DNA of 37,711 nt from Pseudomonas sp. C2B4 (GTDB lineage: Bacteria; Pseudomonadota; Gammaproteobacteria; Pseudomonadales; Pseudomonadaceae), in the NCBI RefSeq assembly GCF_013359695.1, contig NZ_JABFMU010000058.1, forward strand, positions 1-37,711. The letters are read 5' to 3'. The stretch's first letter is position 1. Each line of letters begins with the position of its first letter. The position numbers were made by a program, and so were the translations under genes. Positions 1-6,869 of this stretch are shown in pieces. The notes below the pieces were generated by a model. It searched no databases, was not told where the DNA came from, and saw only the letters and a program-made list of their open reading frames with translations.

Positions 1-53
1 AGTTGGCGAAATCATATCGCCCTTAAGAGGTGTCCGGAATTATTAGGCCAGTT

Positions 54-135
54 CAAGCTTGCTCGCGATGGCGGCTTACCAGGCGTCATCGATGTGACTG
101 GACTGCCGCTATCGCGAGCAAGCTTTGCTCCTACA
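54..135. repeat. REPIN (paired inverted REP), AAGCTTGCTCGCGATGG type
   Basis: Two inverted copies of a REP unit (CAAGCTTGCTCGCGAT and ATCGCGAGCAAGCTT, the second continuing to TGCTCCTACA) enclose a spacer of about 45 bp. The outer part of the left arm is missing, so this copy is degenerate. The remainder of the leftmost 210 bases holds no gene that I can support. Confidence 0.75.
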
Positions 136-210
136 GGTTCTTCCAAGTGGCCGGCCGTAAGGGCGAAACCATAAGTCGCCGTTACGCCGAAAACGGATAT
201 GTACACAATT

Positions 211-1767
211 CTAAGAGCGCTTATCCAAAGCCGCCTCCGCCGCTGCAATCTCGCCCTGCCGCTTGGCAATCACATCTCCCACCGGCGGCCCCTGGAAGCG
301 TCTTGCCTCAAACCCGAACCAGACAATGGCCGTCAACACCAGAAACCCGATGGTGATGTATAACGCCCAATCGTTGGGCGGCTGGATGCCGATCACGAAG
401 ATGATCACCATCGACAACACCGAGAGCAGGGCAAACACCGTGTACCAGAAGCGCCCCATGTTCCACGGCCCCATGGTCGGCCATTTCGAGGTGCCATAGG
501 CAAACAGGCCCAGCACGATGGGAATAACGAAGGAGAAGAACAGGAAGATCACCGTGCAGGAGACGACGATGGTGTAGACCGGCGTTTCGCCGATCGAGAT
601 CACGGACGAGCCCCAGACGAACAACACCGCCAGCGTAGCACCGGTCCAGATAGCGGCGACCGGGCTGCGAAAGGTCGGTGAGACCGACGCCAGTGCTTTC
701 GAGCAGGGCAGGCCGCCGTCACGGGAGAAGGCGAAGATCATGCGCGACACCGAGGTCACGGTGGCCAGGCCGCAGAGCACCTGCGAGATGAAAATCGCCA
801 CGTACAGCGCGTCCTTGAGCAGCGGGTTGACCTGGGTATTCATGGCCCAGAAAAACACGCTCCAGCCTTGCTTGGCAGCCTCGTCCATGCTCGGCAGCAT
901 CAGCACGAACGCACTGAGCATGAGCCAGCCGAACAGCAGCGACCAGACCACCGACATGACCATCCCCCGTGGCACGGACATGGCCGCGTTACGGGTTTCT
1001 TCGGAGGTGTGCGCGGACGCGTCGTAGCCGGTGATGGTGTAGATCGGCAACAGCAAGCCGAGCATGAAGATCCAGCCGTTGGAGACCTGTGGCCAGACAT
1101 TGCCGCCGGCCTCGCCGGAATAGTTGCCGAACGTCACCAGTCGGGAGAACTCGTAGCTGGGCGCCGAGATCAGGCAGACGATGGTCAGTGCGATGGCAGT
1201 GGCGAAAATCAGGTAGCCGGAGAAGTCGGTGAGTTTCGCCGTCAGGCCGATACCCAAGTGGTTACACAGGGCTTGAAGGCCGGTGAGAATCGCCAGGAAA
1301 ATCACCCGTGTCGTGGTCGTGTCTTCCATGCCCAGCGTCGGCCCGAAAGCGCCGAAAAAGAAGTAATAGGTGCCGACGTTGATCGCACCGAGCACCGTGA
1401 TCAGCCCCAGCAGGTTGAACCAGGCCGTGAGCCAGCCGGTGAAGCGATTACCGAGGATCGAGCCCCAGTGATACAAGCCGCCAGCGGTGGGGTAGGCCGA
1501 GGAAATCTGCGCCATGGCCATGGCGAAGACGCCAGAGATGATGCAACCGAGCGGCCAGCCAATGCCGATGGAGGCACCGCCCGCGCCGGACGTGCCCTGG
1601 GCCAGTGAGTTGATACCACCGGAGAGGATGCAGATGATCGAGAAGGAAATCGCAAAGTTGGAGAAAACGCCCATTCGACGCGACAGCTGCTGGGCATAGC
1701 CCATGCTGTGCAGCACCTTGACGTCATCGTCGTGCGCGTCGGTGCCGGGCTGGCTTGCTGGATTCAT
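211..1767 (-). CDS. APC-superfamily permease, ACT (amino acid/choline/GABA) subfamily
   Basis: An inner-membrane amine or amino acid importer of 518 residues with about 12 hydrophobic segments. The segment SSAYPTAGGLYHW at residues 89-101 and the signature GYDASAHTSEET at residues 247-258 are typical of the ACT branch, which includes choline/ethanolamine and GABA carriers. I chose the ATG at 1767 because GAAGGGG lies about 10 nt upstream; an in-frame ATG at 1803 would add 12 residues without a better ribosome site. It lies downstream of a dehydrogenase pair and a gamma-glutamyl-amide synthetase on the same strand, so it probably imports their amine or amino-alcohol substrate, but a 325-bp gap with a repeat suggests its own promoter. 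The family is certain; the substrate is inferred. Confidence 0.9.
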   Translation of the reverse strand: MNPASQPGTDAHDDDVKVLHSMGYAQQLSRRMGVFSNFAISFSIICILSGGINSLAQGTSGAGGASIGIGWPLGCIISGVFAMAMAQISSAYPTAGGLYHWGSILGNRFTGWLTAWFNLLGLITVLGAINVGTYYFFFGAFGPTLGMEDTTTTRVIFLAILTGLQALCNHLGIGLTAKLTDFSGYLIFATAIALTIVCLISAPSYEFSRLVTFGNYSGEAGGNVWPQVSNGWIFMLGLLLPIYTITGYDASAHTSEETRNAAMSVPRGMVMSVVWSLLFGWLMLSAFVLMLPSMDEAAKQGWSVFFWAMNTQVNPLLKDALYVAIFISQVLCGLATVTSVSRMIFAFSRDGGLPCSKALASVSPTFRSPVAAIWTGATLAVLFVWGSSVISIGETPVYTIVVSCTVIFLFFSFVIPIVLGLFAYGTSKWPTMGPWNMGRFWYTVFALLSVLSMVIIFVIGIQPPNDWALYITIGFLVLTAIVWFGFEARRFQGPPVGDVIAKRQGEIAAAEAALDKRS

Positions 1768-1802
1768 TATGGTGTGCCCCTTCAGGTTTTGATACGCGTC
1801 CA

Positions 1803-1878
1803 TCCGGACCTCCGGACGGGCTGGCCTTCAACCCCTTGTCGTACTGCTCCTGTTTCCCAACGGTGAAACCTGTCCGGA
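1803..1878. promoter_or_regulatory. Three TCCGGA palindromes upstream of the permease gene
   Basis: TCCGGA occurs at 1803-1808, 1811-1816 and 1873-1878, the first two forming a 14-bp dyad separated by CC. All lie within 115 bp of the permease start. Clustering suggests an operator, but no regulator is identified and chance occurrence in GC-rich DNA is possible. Confidence 0.3.
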
Positions 1879-1915
1879 CTAACCCCGATGCCAGTCAATT
1901 AGCCTGAACACATAC

Positions 1916-2026
1916 TTGTGGCGAGGGGATTCAGCGAAACGTCGCACCGCCCCGTCGGGTTGCGAAGCGACCCCAAAAAATGGGACTGCTGCGCAGCCCA
2001 ACGGGGATGAATCCCCTCGCCACAAT
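1916..2026. repeat. Inverted-repeat pair, TTGTGGCGAGGGGATT family
   Basis: TTGTGGCGAGGGGATT at the left and AATCCCCTCGCCACAA at the right are perfect inverted 16-mers enclosing about 79 bp with further internal inverted stretches. This is a different extragenic repeat family from the GTGGGAGCGAGCC REPINs elsewhere in the window. It fills the gap between the permease and the iron alcohol dehydrogenase; I see no gene in 1768-2092. Confidence 0.85.
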
Positions 2027-2092
2027 TCACTCATCGCCCGTGTTACCTCTGAATTGACGGATATCAAGATTGGCCCAGGCAATCGATTGCGA

Positions 2093-3253
2093 TTACAGGC
2101 GGCCGAGGAAGGCCGCCTGAAAAATTTCCGCCACGCCGGCCCGGGTCAGCGGCAGTGGGTTGCCGCCGGCCGACGGGTCGACGACCGCCATGTCCGCGAT
2201 CAGGTCGGCCTGCTTGTCATCCACTCCCAGCTCGAACAGCGTGTGGGGCACGGCGATGTCCTTGCGCAACTTGAGGACGAAGGCCAGGAAGCTGTCGAAG
2301 CCGGGGGAGGGCAGGTGCAGGTAAGCGGCCAGACGCGTGATGCGCTCCTCGATGGCCGGGCGATTGAATTTCAGGACATAGGGCATCAGGGTCGCGTTGG
2401 TCATGCCGTGATGGGTGTCGTACAGCGCGCCAATCGGATGCGCGAGGGCATGCATGCCGCCCAGGCCTTTCTGGAAAGCGGTGGCGCCCATTGCCGCGGC
2501 GGCCAGCATCTGACCGCGGGCATCGAGGTCGGAAGGCGTGTGCACCGCGCGCACCAGTGCATTGGCGACCAGGCGCATGCCTTCGACCGCGATACCGTCG
2601 GCCATCGGGTGGAAACCGGGGGCGCAGTACGACTCCAGGCAGTGCGACAACGCATCCATGCCCGTGCCGGCGGTGACTTTTGCCGGCATGCCGACGGTCA
2701 GCGCCGGGTCGCTGATGACCACGCGCGGCATCATTTTCGGGTGGAAGATGATGCGTTTGGTGTGGGTGCGATCGTCGATGATCACCGCTGCACGCCCCAC
2801 TTCGGAACCGGTGCCGGCCGTGGTCGGGACCGCGATGACCGGGGCGATGCGGCTTTCATCGGCACGGGTCCAGTAGTCGCCGATGTCCTCGAAGTCCCAC
2901 ACCGGACGGGTTTGCCCGCTCATGAACGCAATGAGCTTGCCCATGTCCAGGCCGCTGCCACCGCCGAAGGCCACTACGCCATCGTGATTGCCCGCACGCC
3001 AGGCCTCGAGTCCGCCAGCCAGGTTGGCTTCGACGGGGTTGGGCTTGAGGTCGCAAAACAGTGCCGCGCCCAGGCCCGCGTCGCTCAAGGAATCCAGCGC
3101 TGCCTTGGTGATCGGCGCCCGCGCCAGGCCGCTGTCGGTGACCAGCAACGGTCGCTGGATACCCTGGCTGCGACAGACCTCGGCCAGTTCGCTGATGCGA
3201 CCGACGCCGAAGCGAATGCTCGTGGGGTAATTCCAGTTTCCGGTCAGGCTCAT
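2093..3253 (-). CDS. Iron-containing alcohol dehydrogenase (group III, FucO-like)
   Basis: A 386-residue cytoplasmic NAD(P)-dependent oxidoreductase. The dinucleotide motif GGGSGLDMGK is at residues 97-106. The divalent metal ligands of the family are all present by alignment to FucO: D200 and H204 (GMDALSH), H268 (GMHALAHP) and H282 (DTHHG). Its start lies 3 bp after the stop of the aldehyde dehydrogenase gene, so the two are cotranscribed and probably oxidise an alcohol to an aldehyde and then to an acid. Next to a gamma-glutamyl-amide synthetase, the likely substrate is a gamma-glutamylated amino alcohol, or a free amino alcohol; this is inference. The ribosome site is weak (GAGAT), as expected for a coupled gene. 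Confidence 0.93.
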   Translation of the reverse strand: MSLTGNWNYPTSIRFGVGRISELAEVCRSQGIQRPLLVTDSGLARAPITKAALDSLSDAGLGAALFCDLKPNPVEANLAGGLEAWRAGNHDGVVAFGGGSGLDMGKLIAFMSGQTRPVWDFEDIGDYWTRADESRIAPVIAVPTTAGTGSEVGRAAVIIDDRTHTKRIIFHPKMMPRVVISDPALTVGMPAKVTAGTGMDALSHCLESYCAPGFHPMADGIAVEGMRLVANALVRAVHTPSDLDARGQMLAAAAMGATAFQKGLGGMHALAHPIGALYDTHHGMTNATLMPYVLKFNRPAIEERITRLAAYLHLPSPGFDSFLAFVLKLRKDIAVPHTLFELGVDDKQADLIADMAVVDPSAGGNPLPLTRAGVAEIFQAAFLGRL

Positions 3254-3256
3254 GGC

Positions 3257-4648
3257 TCAGATCTCGTGGCGCAAATGGAAGGATTTGGCGCGGGTCAGGT
3301 GTTCGTAGCCCAGACGCGACAGCGTCACGCCGCGCCCACTGTTCTTCACCCCGGTCCAGGCCAGGGCCGGGTCGAGGTAATCGCAGCGATTCATGAACAC
3401 GGTGCCGGTGTCGATCTCGTTGCCCAAGCGCTCGGCGGCGGCGAGGTCCCGGGTCCAGATCGAGGCGCTGAGGCCGAACTCGCTGTCATTCATCAAGGCG
3501 ATGGCTTCTTCATCGTTGGCCACCGGCATGATGCCGACCACCGGACCGAAGCTTTCGTCGTACATGACCGACATTTGATGGCTGACGTCGACCAATACCT
3601 GCGGCGCGAGGTAGGCGCTGCCCGGCACATCGGCGGCGAAGTCTTGCGGACCGATCAGCGCCCTGGCGCCCAGGCTCAGGGCCTCGGCGATCTGGCCGCG
3701 CACGAAATCAGCCGCTTTCGGATTCACCAGCGGACCGAGGGTCGTCGCTTCGTCCAGTGGATTGCCCAGCACATACTGGCGAGTCAGGGCGGCGAAGCGC
3801 TCGACGAAGGCGGGGTAGATGGACTGATCAACATAGATGCGTTCCACGGCACAGCAGCTCTGCCCGGAGTTGAAGAAGCTGCCGTCCACCAGGTTTTCCA
3901 CCGCGTGTTCGAGGTTGGCGTCGGCGCGAACGTAGGCCGGGTCTTTGCCGCCAAGCTCCAGACCCAGGCCAAGGAAGCCTTCGACGGCAGCGTGTTCCAT
4001 GGTCTTGCCGCCGTCCACGGAACCGGTGAAATTCACTTGATGAACCTTTCCCGAGGCGATGGCGACTGCCGTATAGGTATGACTGAGTACCAGGTTATGG
4101 AACAGCCCCTCAGGCAGATTCGCGCGACGAAAGGCCTCGGCGAAACGCTCGCCGACCAACAGGGTTTGCGAAGCGTGTTTGAGGATGACGCTGTTGCCGG
4201 CCATCAGCGCCGGAATGATGGTGTTGACGGCGGTCAGGTAGGGATAATTCCATGGGGCGATTACCAGCACGGTGCCCAGTGGTTCGCGCTTGATATGCCG
4301 GCGAAAGCCGTTGATGGGCGTGGGTTCGACGTCTGCCAGCGCCTCGGGTGCAATGGCGATCATGTGCCGGGCACGCTCTTCGAAGCCGCGCAGCTCGCCC
4401 GCGCAATAACGCACTGGCCGGCCAATTTGCCAGGCCAGTTCCGGGACGATGTCATCCTTCATCGCCAGCATGGCGTCCACGGCGGCACTGCAAAAAGCCG
4501 CGCGTTCACTCAGTGGCCGGCGTTTCCATTGCGCCTGGGCGGTGGCGGCTGCATCCAGTGCCTTGTCGAGTTGAACAACGTCGGCGCATTCGCGCTCGGC
4601 GTAGACCCGGCCATCGACCGGGGAGATGAGCTGAATCTTCGCAGTCAT
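3257..4648 (-). CDS. NAD(P)-dependent aldehyde dehydrogenase
   Basis: A 463-residue ALDH-superfamily enzyme that oxidises an aldehyde to a carboxylate. Visible catalytic residues are N134 (PWNYP), the general base E231 (ELGGKDP) and the nucleophile in GQSCCA, most likely C265 with C266 adjacent. It sits in a minus-strand operon with a glutamine-synthetase-family gene 37 bp upstream and an iron alcohol dehydrogenase 3 bp downstream. ALDHs in gamma-glutamylation routes (for example PuuC in the putrescine pathway) oxidise gamma-glutamyl-aminoaldehydes, which fits here by position. GAGA is about 7 nt before the ATG. The exact substrate cannot be read from sequence. Confidence 0.93.
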   Translation of the reverse strand: MTAKIQLISPVDGRVYAERECADVVQLDKALDAAATAQAQWKRRPLSERAAFCSAAVDAMLAMKDDIVPELAWQIGRPVRYCAGELRGFEERARHMIAIAPEALADVEPTPINGFRRHIKREPLGTVLVIAPWNYPYLTAVNTIIPALMAGNSVILKHASQTLLVGERFAEAFRRANLPEGLFHNLVLSHTYTAVAIASGKVHQVNFTGSVDGGKTMEHAAVEGFLGLGLELGGKDPAYVRADANLEHAVENLVDGSFFNSGQSCCAVERIYVDQSIYPAFVERFAALTRQYVLGNPLDEATTLGPLVNPKAADFVRGQIAEALSLGARALIGPQDFAADVPGSAYLAPQVLVDVSHQMSVMYDESFGPVVGIMPVANDEEAIALMNDSEFGLSASIWTRDLAAAERLGNEIDTGTVFMNRCDYLDPALAWTGVKNSGRGVTLSRLGYEHLTRAKSFHLRHEI

Positions 4649-4685
4649 GATGTTCTCAACTGTTATTTCTACGATCCGAGTTGAC

Positions 4686-6059
4686 TCAATAGCGCTCGAA
4701 GCCGCGCTGCAGTTCCCAATCGGTAATCCGCCGGTCGTACTCTTTCTGTTCCCATTCGGCGGTGTGCACGTAGTGGTCGATCACCTCATCGCCGAACGCC
4801 TCGCGCAACATGGTCGAGCCCTTGAGTGCGGCACTGGCGTCACGCAGGGTCTTGGACACTTCGGGCAGATGCTCGTCGACATAGGCATCGCCCTCGTAGG
4901 GCGGGTCGAGGCTGAGTTTTTCGTCGATCCCGGCCAGCCCCGCGGCGATCAGCGCGGCGAAGGCCAGATAAGGGTTAAGGTCGGCGCCACCGATGCGGCA
5001 TTCGATGCGGATGCTTTTGCTTTGCTCAGCGCACAACCGGAATCCGGCGGTGCGGTTGTCGCGGCTCCACACGGCGCGGGTCGGGGCGAAGGTGCCGGCC
5101 TGAAAGCGCTTGTAGGAGTTGATGTAGGGCGCCAGAAAGCAGGTGATGTCGTTGGCATATTTGAGCTGCCCGGCCACCCAGGAACGCATCAGCTTCGACA
5201 TGCCGAACTCGGCCTTGGCGTCGAAAAACAGCGGTTTCTTCGCGTTCTTGTCCCACAGCGAATTGTGGATGTGGCTGCTGGAGCCGGCGGCGTCATAGCG
5301 CCATTTGGCCATGAAGGTGATCGCCTTGCCCTGCAGTTGCGCGATCTCCTTGCAGGCGTGCTTGATGATGACGTGGTGGTCGGCCATGGTCATGGCATCG
5401 GCATAGCGGATGTTGATTTCTTCCTGGCCCGGACCCCACTCACCCTTGGAATTTTCCACCGGAATGCCGCACGCCTGCAGATGCTTGCGGATTGCCCGCA
5501 GCACGGGCTCTTCGCGGGTGGTCTGCAGGATGTTGTAGTCCTCGATGTAATGCCCGGCGGTTTTCGGCTTGTAGTAGTTGCGCTTGTGGATGGACTCGTA
5601 GCTTTCGTCGAACAGATAGAACTCCAGCTCCGAGGCGAACATGCCGGTGTAGCCGCGCTCACGCAGGCGCGCGACCTGTTTTTTCAGGATCGCCCGCGGG
5701 CTGTGGGGCAGGTCCTCACGATGGTGATGGTCGAGCACATCGCACAGCACCAGTGCCGTGCATTCGAGCCAGGGCACTTTGCGCAGGGTGCTCATGTCGG
5801 GCTTGAGGACGAAATCGCCGTAGCCTTTGCTCCAGCTCGCGGCGGCGTAGCCCGGTACCGGCTCCATGTCGATGTCGTCGGCGAGCAGGTAATTGCAGCA
5901 ATGGGTTTCTTCATGACCGCTGTCGATGAAAAACTCGACCTGGAATCGCTTGCCGACCAGGCGGCCCTGCATGTCGACCATGCACACCAGAACGGTGTCG
6001 ATTTCACCGGAGACGGCGGCACGCTTGAGTTCGTCAAAACTGAGGAAAGGCTCGGGCAT
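4686..6059 (-). CDS. Glutamine synthetase family enzyme, probable gamma-glutamyl-amide synthetase (PuuA/IpuC-like)
   Basis: A 457-residue ATP-dependent ligase expected to join the gamma-carboxyl of glutamate to an amine. Family metal and substrate residues are present: E144 and E146 (SELEFYLF), E213/E214 (GPGQEEI), H263 and H265 (SHIHNSLW) and the RIECR segment at 351-355. The catabolic context (permease, ADH, ALDH) and lack of a GlnA-type adenylylation segment argue for an amine-glutamylating enzyme such as PuuA (putrescine), IpuC (isopropylamine/alaninol) or the Streptomyces GlnA4 (ethanolamine), rather than assimilatory GlnA. I chose the ATG at 6059 because GCAGGA precedes it by about 10 nt; an upstream in-frame ATG would add 34 non-conserved residues covering the palindrome. 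Substrate unknown. Confidence 0.9.
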   Translation of the reverse strand: MPEPFLSFDELKRAAVSGEIDTVLVCMVDMQGRLVGKRFQVEFFIDSGHEETHCCNYLLADDIDMEPVPGYAAASWSKGYGDFVLKPDMSTLRKVPWLECTALVLCDVLDHHHREDLPHSPRAILKKQVARLRERGYTGMFASELEFYLFDESYESIHKRNYYKPKTAGHYIEDYNILQTTREEPVLRAIRKHLQACGIPVENSKGEWGPGQEEINIRYADAMTMADHHVIIKHACKEIAQLQGKAITFMAKWRYDAAGSSSHIHNSLWDKNAKKPLFFDAKAEFGMSKLMRSWVAGQLKYANDITCFLAPYINSYKRFQAGTFAPTRAVWSRDNRTAGFRLCAEQSKSIRIECRIGGADLNPYLAFAALIAAGLAGIDEKLSLDPPYEGDAYVDEHLPEVSKTLRDASAALKGSTMLREAFGDEVIDHYVHTAEWEQKEYDRRITDWELQRGFERY

Positions 6060-6092
6060 CACGGCAAGTCCTGCGCAAATTGTTTGGGGCCT

Positions 6093-6114
6093 GTCTGGAA
6101 TAGCTATTGCAGAC
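6093..6114. promoter_or_regulatory. 22-bp near-perfect palindrome, probable operator of the synthetase operon
   Basis: Ten of eleven base pairs match across the dyad; the arms are GTCTG and CAGAC around a perfect core AATAGCTATT, with a single G/G mismatch. It lies 33 bp upstream of the glutamine-synthetase-family start and in the divergent region shared with the CMD protein gene. The symmetry suggests a dimeric repressor or activator; no regulator gene lies within this block, so the protein is unknown. Confidence 0.6.
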
Positions 6115-6235
6115 GCTCTCCAGAACAACCCGAAACCTGCAGACGCGAGCATCGTGAGCAATTAGCTGAACATAGCTTAGCCTACTGTCGCTTTTCGCAA
6201 GTTTTTGCTGATGCTTCGCGTATGTCCCTGATCCC

Positions 6236-6337
6236 CTGTGGGAGCGGGCTTGCCCGCGAAGAACGTACAGGCACCACGCTCATTCAGACAGTACGCGTTA
6301 TCGTTGACCCTCCATCGCAAGCAAGCTGGCTCCTACA
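6236..6337. repeat. REPIN, about 102 bp
   Basis: Left arm TGTGGGAGCGGGCTTGCCCGC and imperfect right arm TCGCAAGCAAGCTGGCTCCTACA enclose a spacer containing CGCGTTATCGTTGAC, the reverse complement of the spacer seen at 6742, 15663 and 30571. The 313-bp interval 6060-6372 otherwise holds only the palindrome at 6093-6114 and promoters that I cannot place firmly. Confidence 0.85.
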
Positions 6338-6372
6338 CTGGAATGCGTTTACACGCTCGCGGAGAAATGAAC

Positions 6373-6708
6373 ATGACGAAGAAAAGAGAGCACAAAACCT
6401 ACGAAAACCTGAAACGGCAATACCCGGATTATCTGGACGCCGTGGAGGCCTTGGGTACCGCTGTACGTCACGCCGGTCCGTTGGACGAGAAAACGGTCCA
6501 GCTGATCCAGCTCGGCGCTGCGGCGTCGATCCGCTCCGAGGGCGCCGTGCACAGCCACACCCGGCGGGCGCGAGAGGCGGGCGCCACGCCGGAGCAGATT
6601 CGTCATGCATTGATTGCGCTGACCAGTACGATCGGTTTCCCGACGGTCGTGGCGGCGATCAGTTGGGCAGACGATGTGATGGGAGAGGGGCAAAGTCCTG
6701 CGGTTTGA
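6373..6708 (+). CDS. Carboxymuconolactone decarboxylase (CMD/AhpD-fold) family protein lacking the CxxC pair
   Basis: A 111-residue all-helical protein with the CMD-type pattern EGAVHSHTRRAREAGATPEQIRHAL. In AhpD-like peroxidases this region carries CxxCxxxH; here the two Cys positions are Ser and Ala while the His is kept, so thiol redox chemistry is unlikely. I chose the ATG at 6373 (GGAG 8 nt upstream); ATG 6367 is possible but too close to the same site. It is divergent from the glutamine-synthetase-family operon, and similar small CMD proteins often accompany catabolic clusters, so a role in the same pathway is plausible but unproven. Confidence 0.8.
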   Translation: MTKKREHKTYENLKRQYPDYLDAVEALGTAVRHAGPLDEKTVQLIQLGAAASIRSEGAVHSHTRRAREAGATPEQIRHALIALTSTIGFPTVVAAISWADDVMGEGQSPAV

Positions 6709-6741
6709 CAGCCCACATGATCTCAAGTGCGCGTGGCCCCT

Positions 6742-6843
6742 TGTGGGAGCGAGCCTGCTCGCGAAGGACGTCAACGATAACGCGTGCTGTCTGAATGAAC
6801 GCGTTTACCAGGCGTTTTTCGCGAGCAGGCTCGCTCCTACAGG
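6742..6843. repeat. REPIN, about 102 bp
   Basis: TGTGGGAGCGAGCCTGCTCG and CGAGCAGGCTCGCTCCTACA are inverted arms around a spacer with GTCAACGATAACGCG and CTGAATGAACGCGTT, the same spacer class as at 15663 and 30571. It separates the convergent CMD gene and the TonB receptor gene. Confidence 0.92.
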
Positions 6844-6869
6844 GAATTGGGAAATATTCACCAAGGCGA

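Noticed and set aside
1850..1900. Sigma-54-like sequence TGGCAT-N6-TTAGT on the minus strand upstream of the permease
   Set aside because: The -24 GG is present but the -12 GC is replaced by AG, so the essential element is missing.
1916..4684. Long open frame of 922 codons on the plus strand across the dehydrogenase genes
   Set aside because: It is antisense to two well-supported enzymes with intact catalytic motifs, and its sequence is His/Gly/Ala/Arg-rich low-grade translation, as expected from high GC at third positions.
4686..6059. Assimilatory glutamine synthetase GlnA
   Set aside because: Operon context with permease and dehydrogenases and lack of a recognisable adenylylation-site region favour an amine-glutamylating relative.
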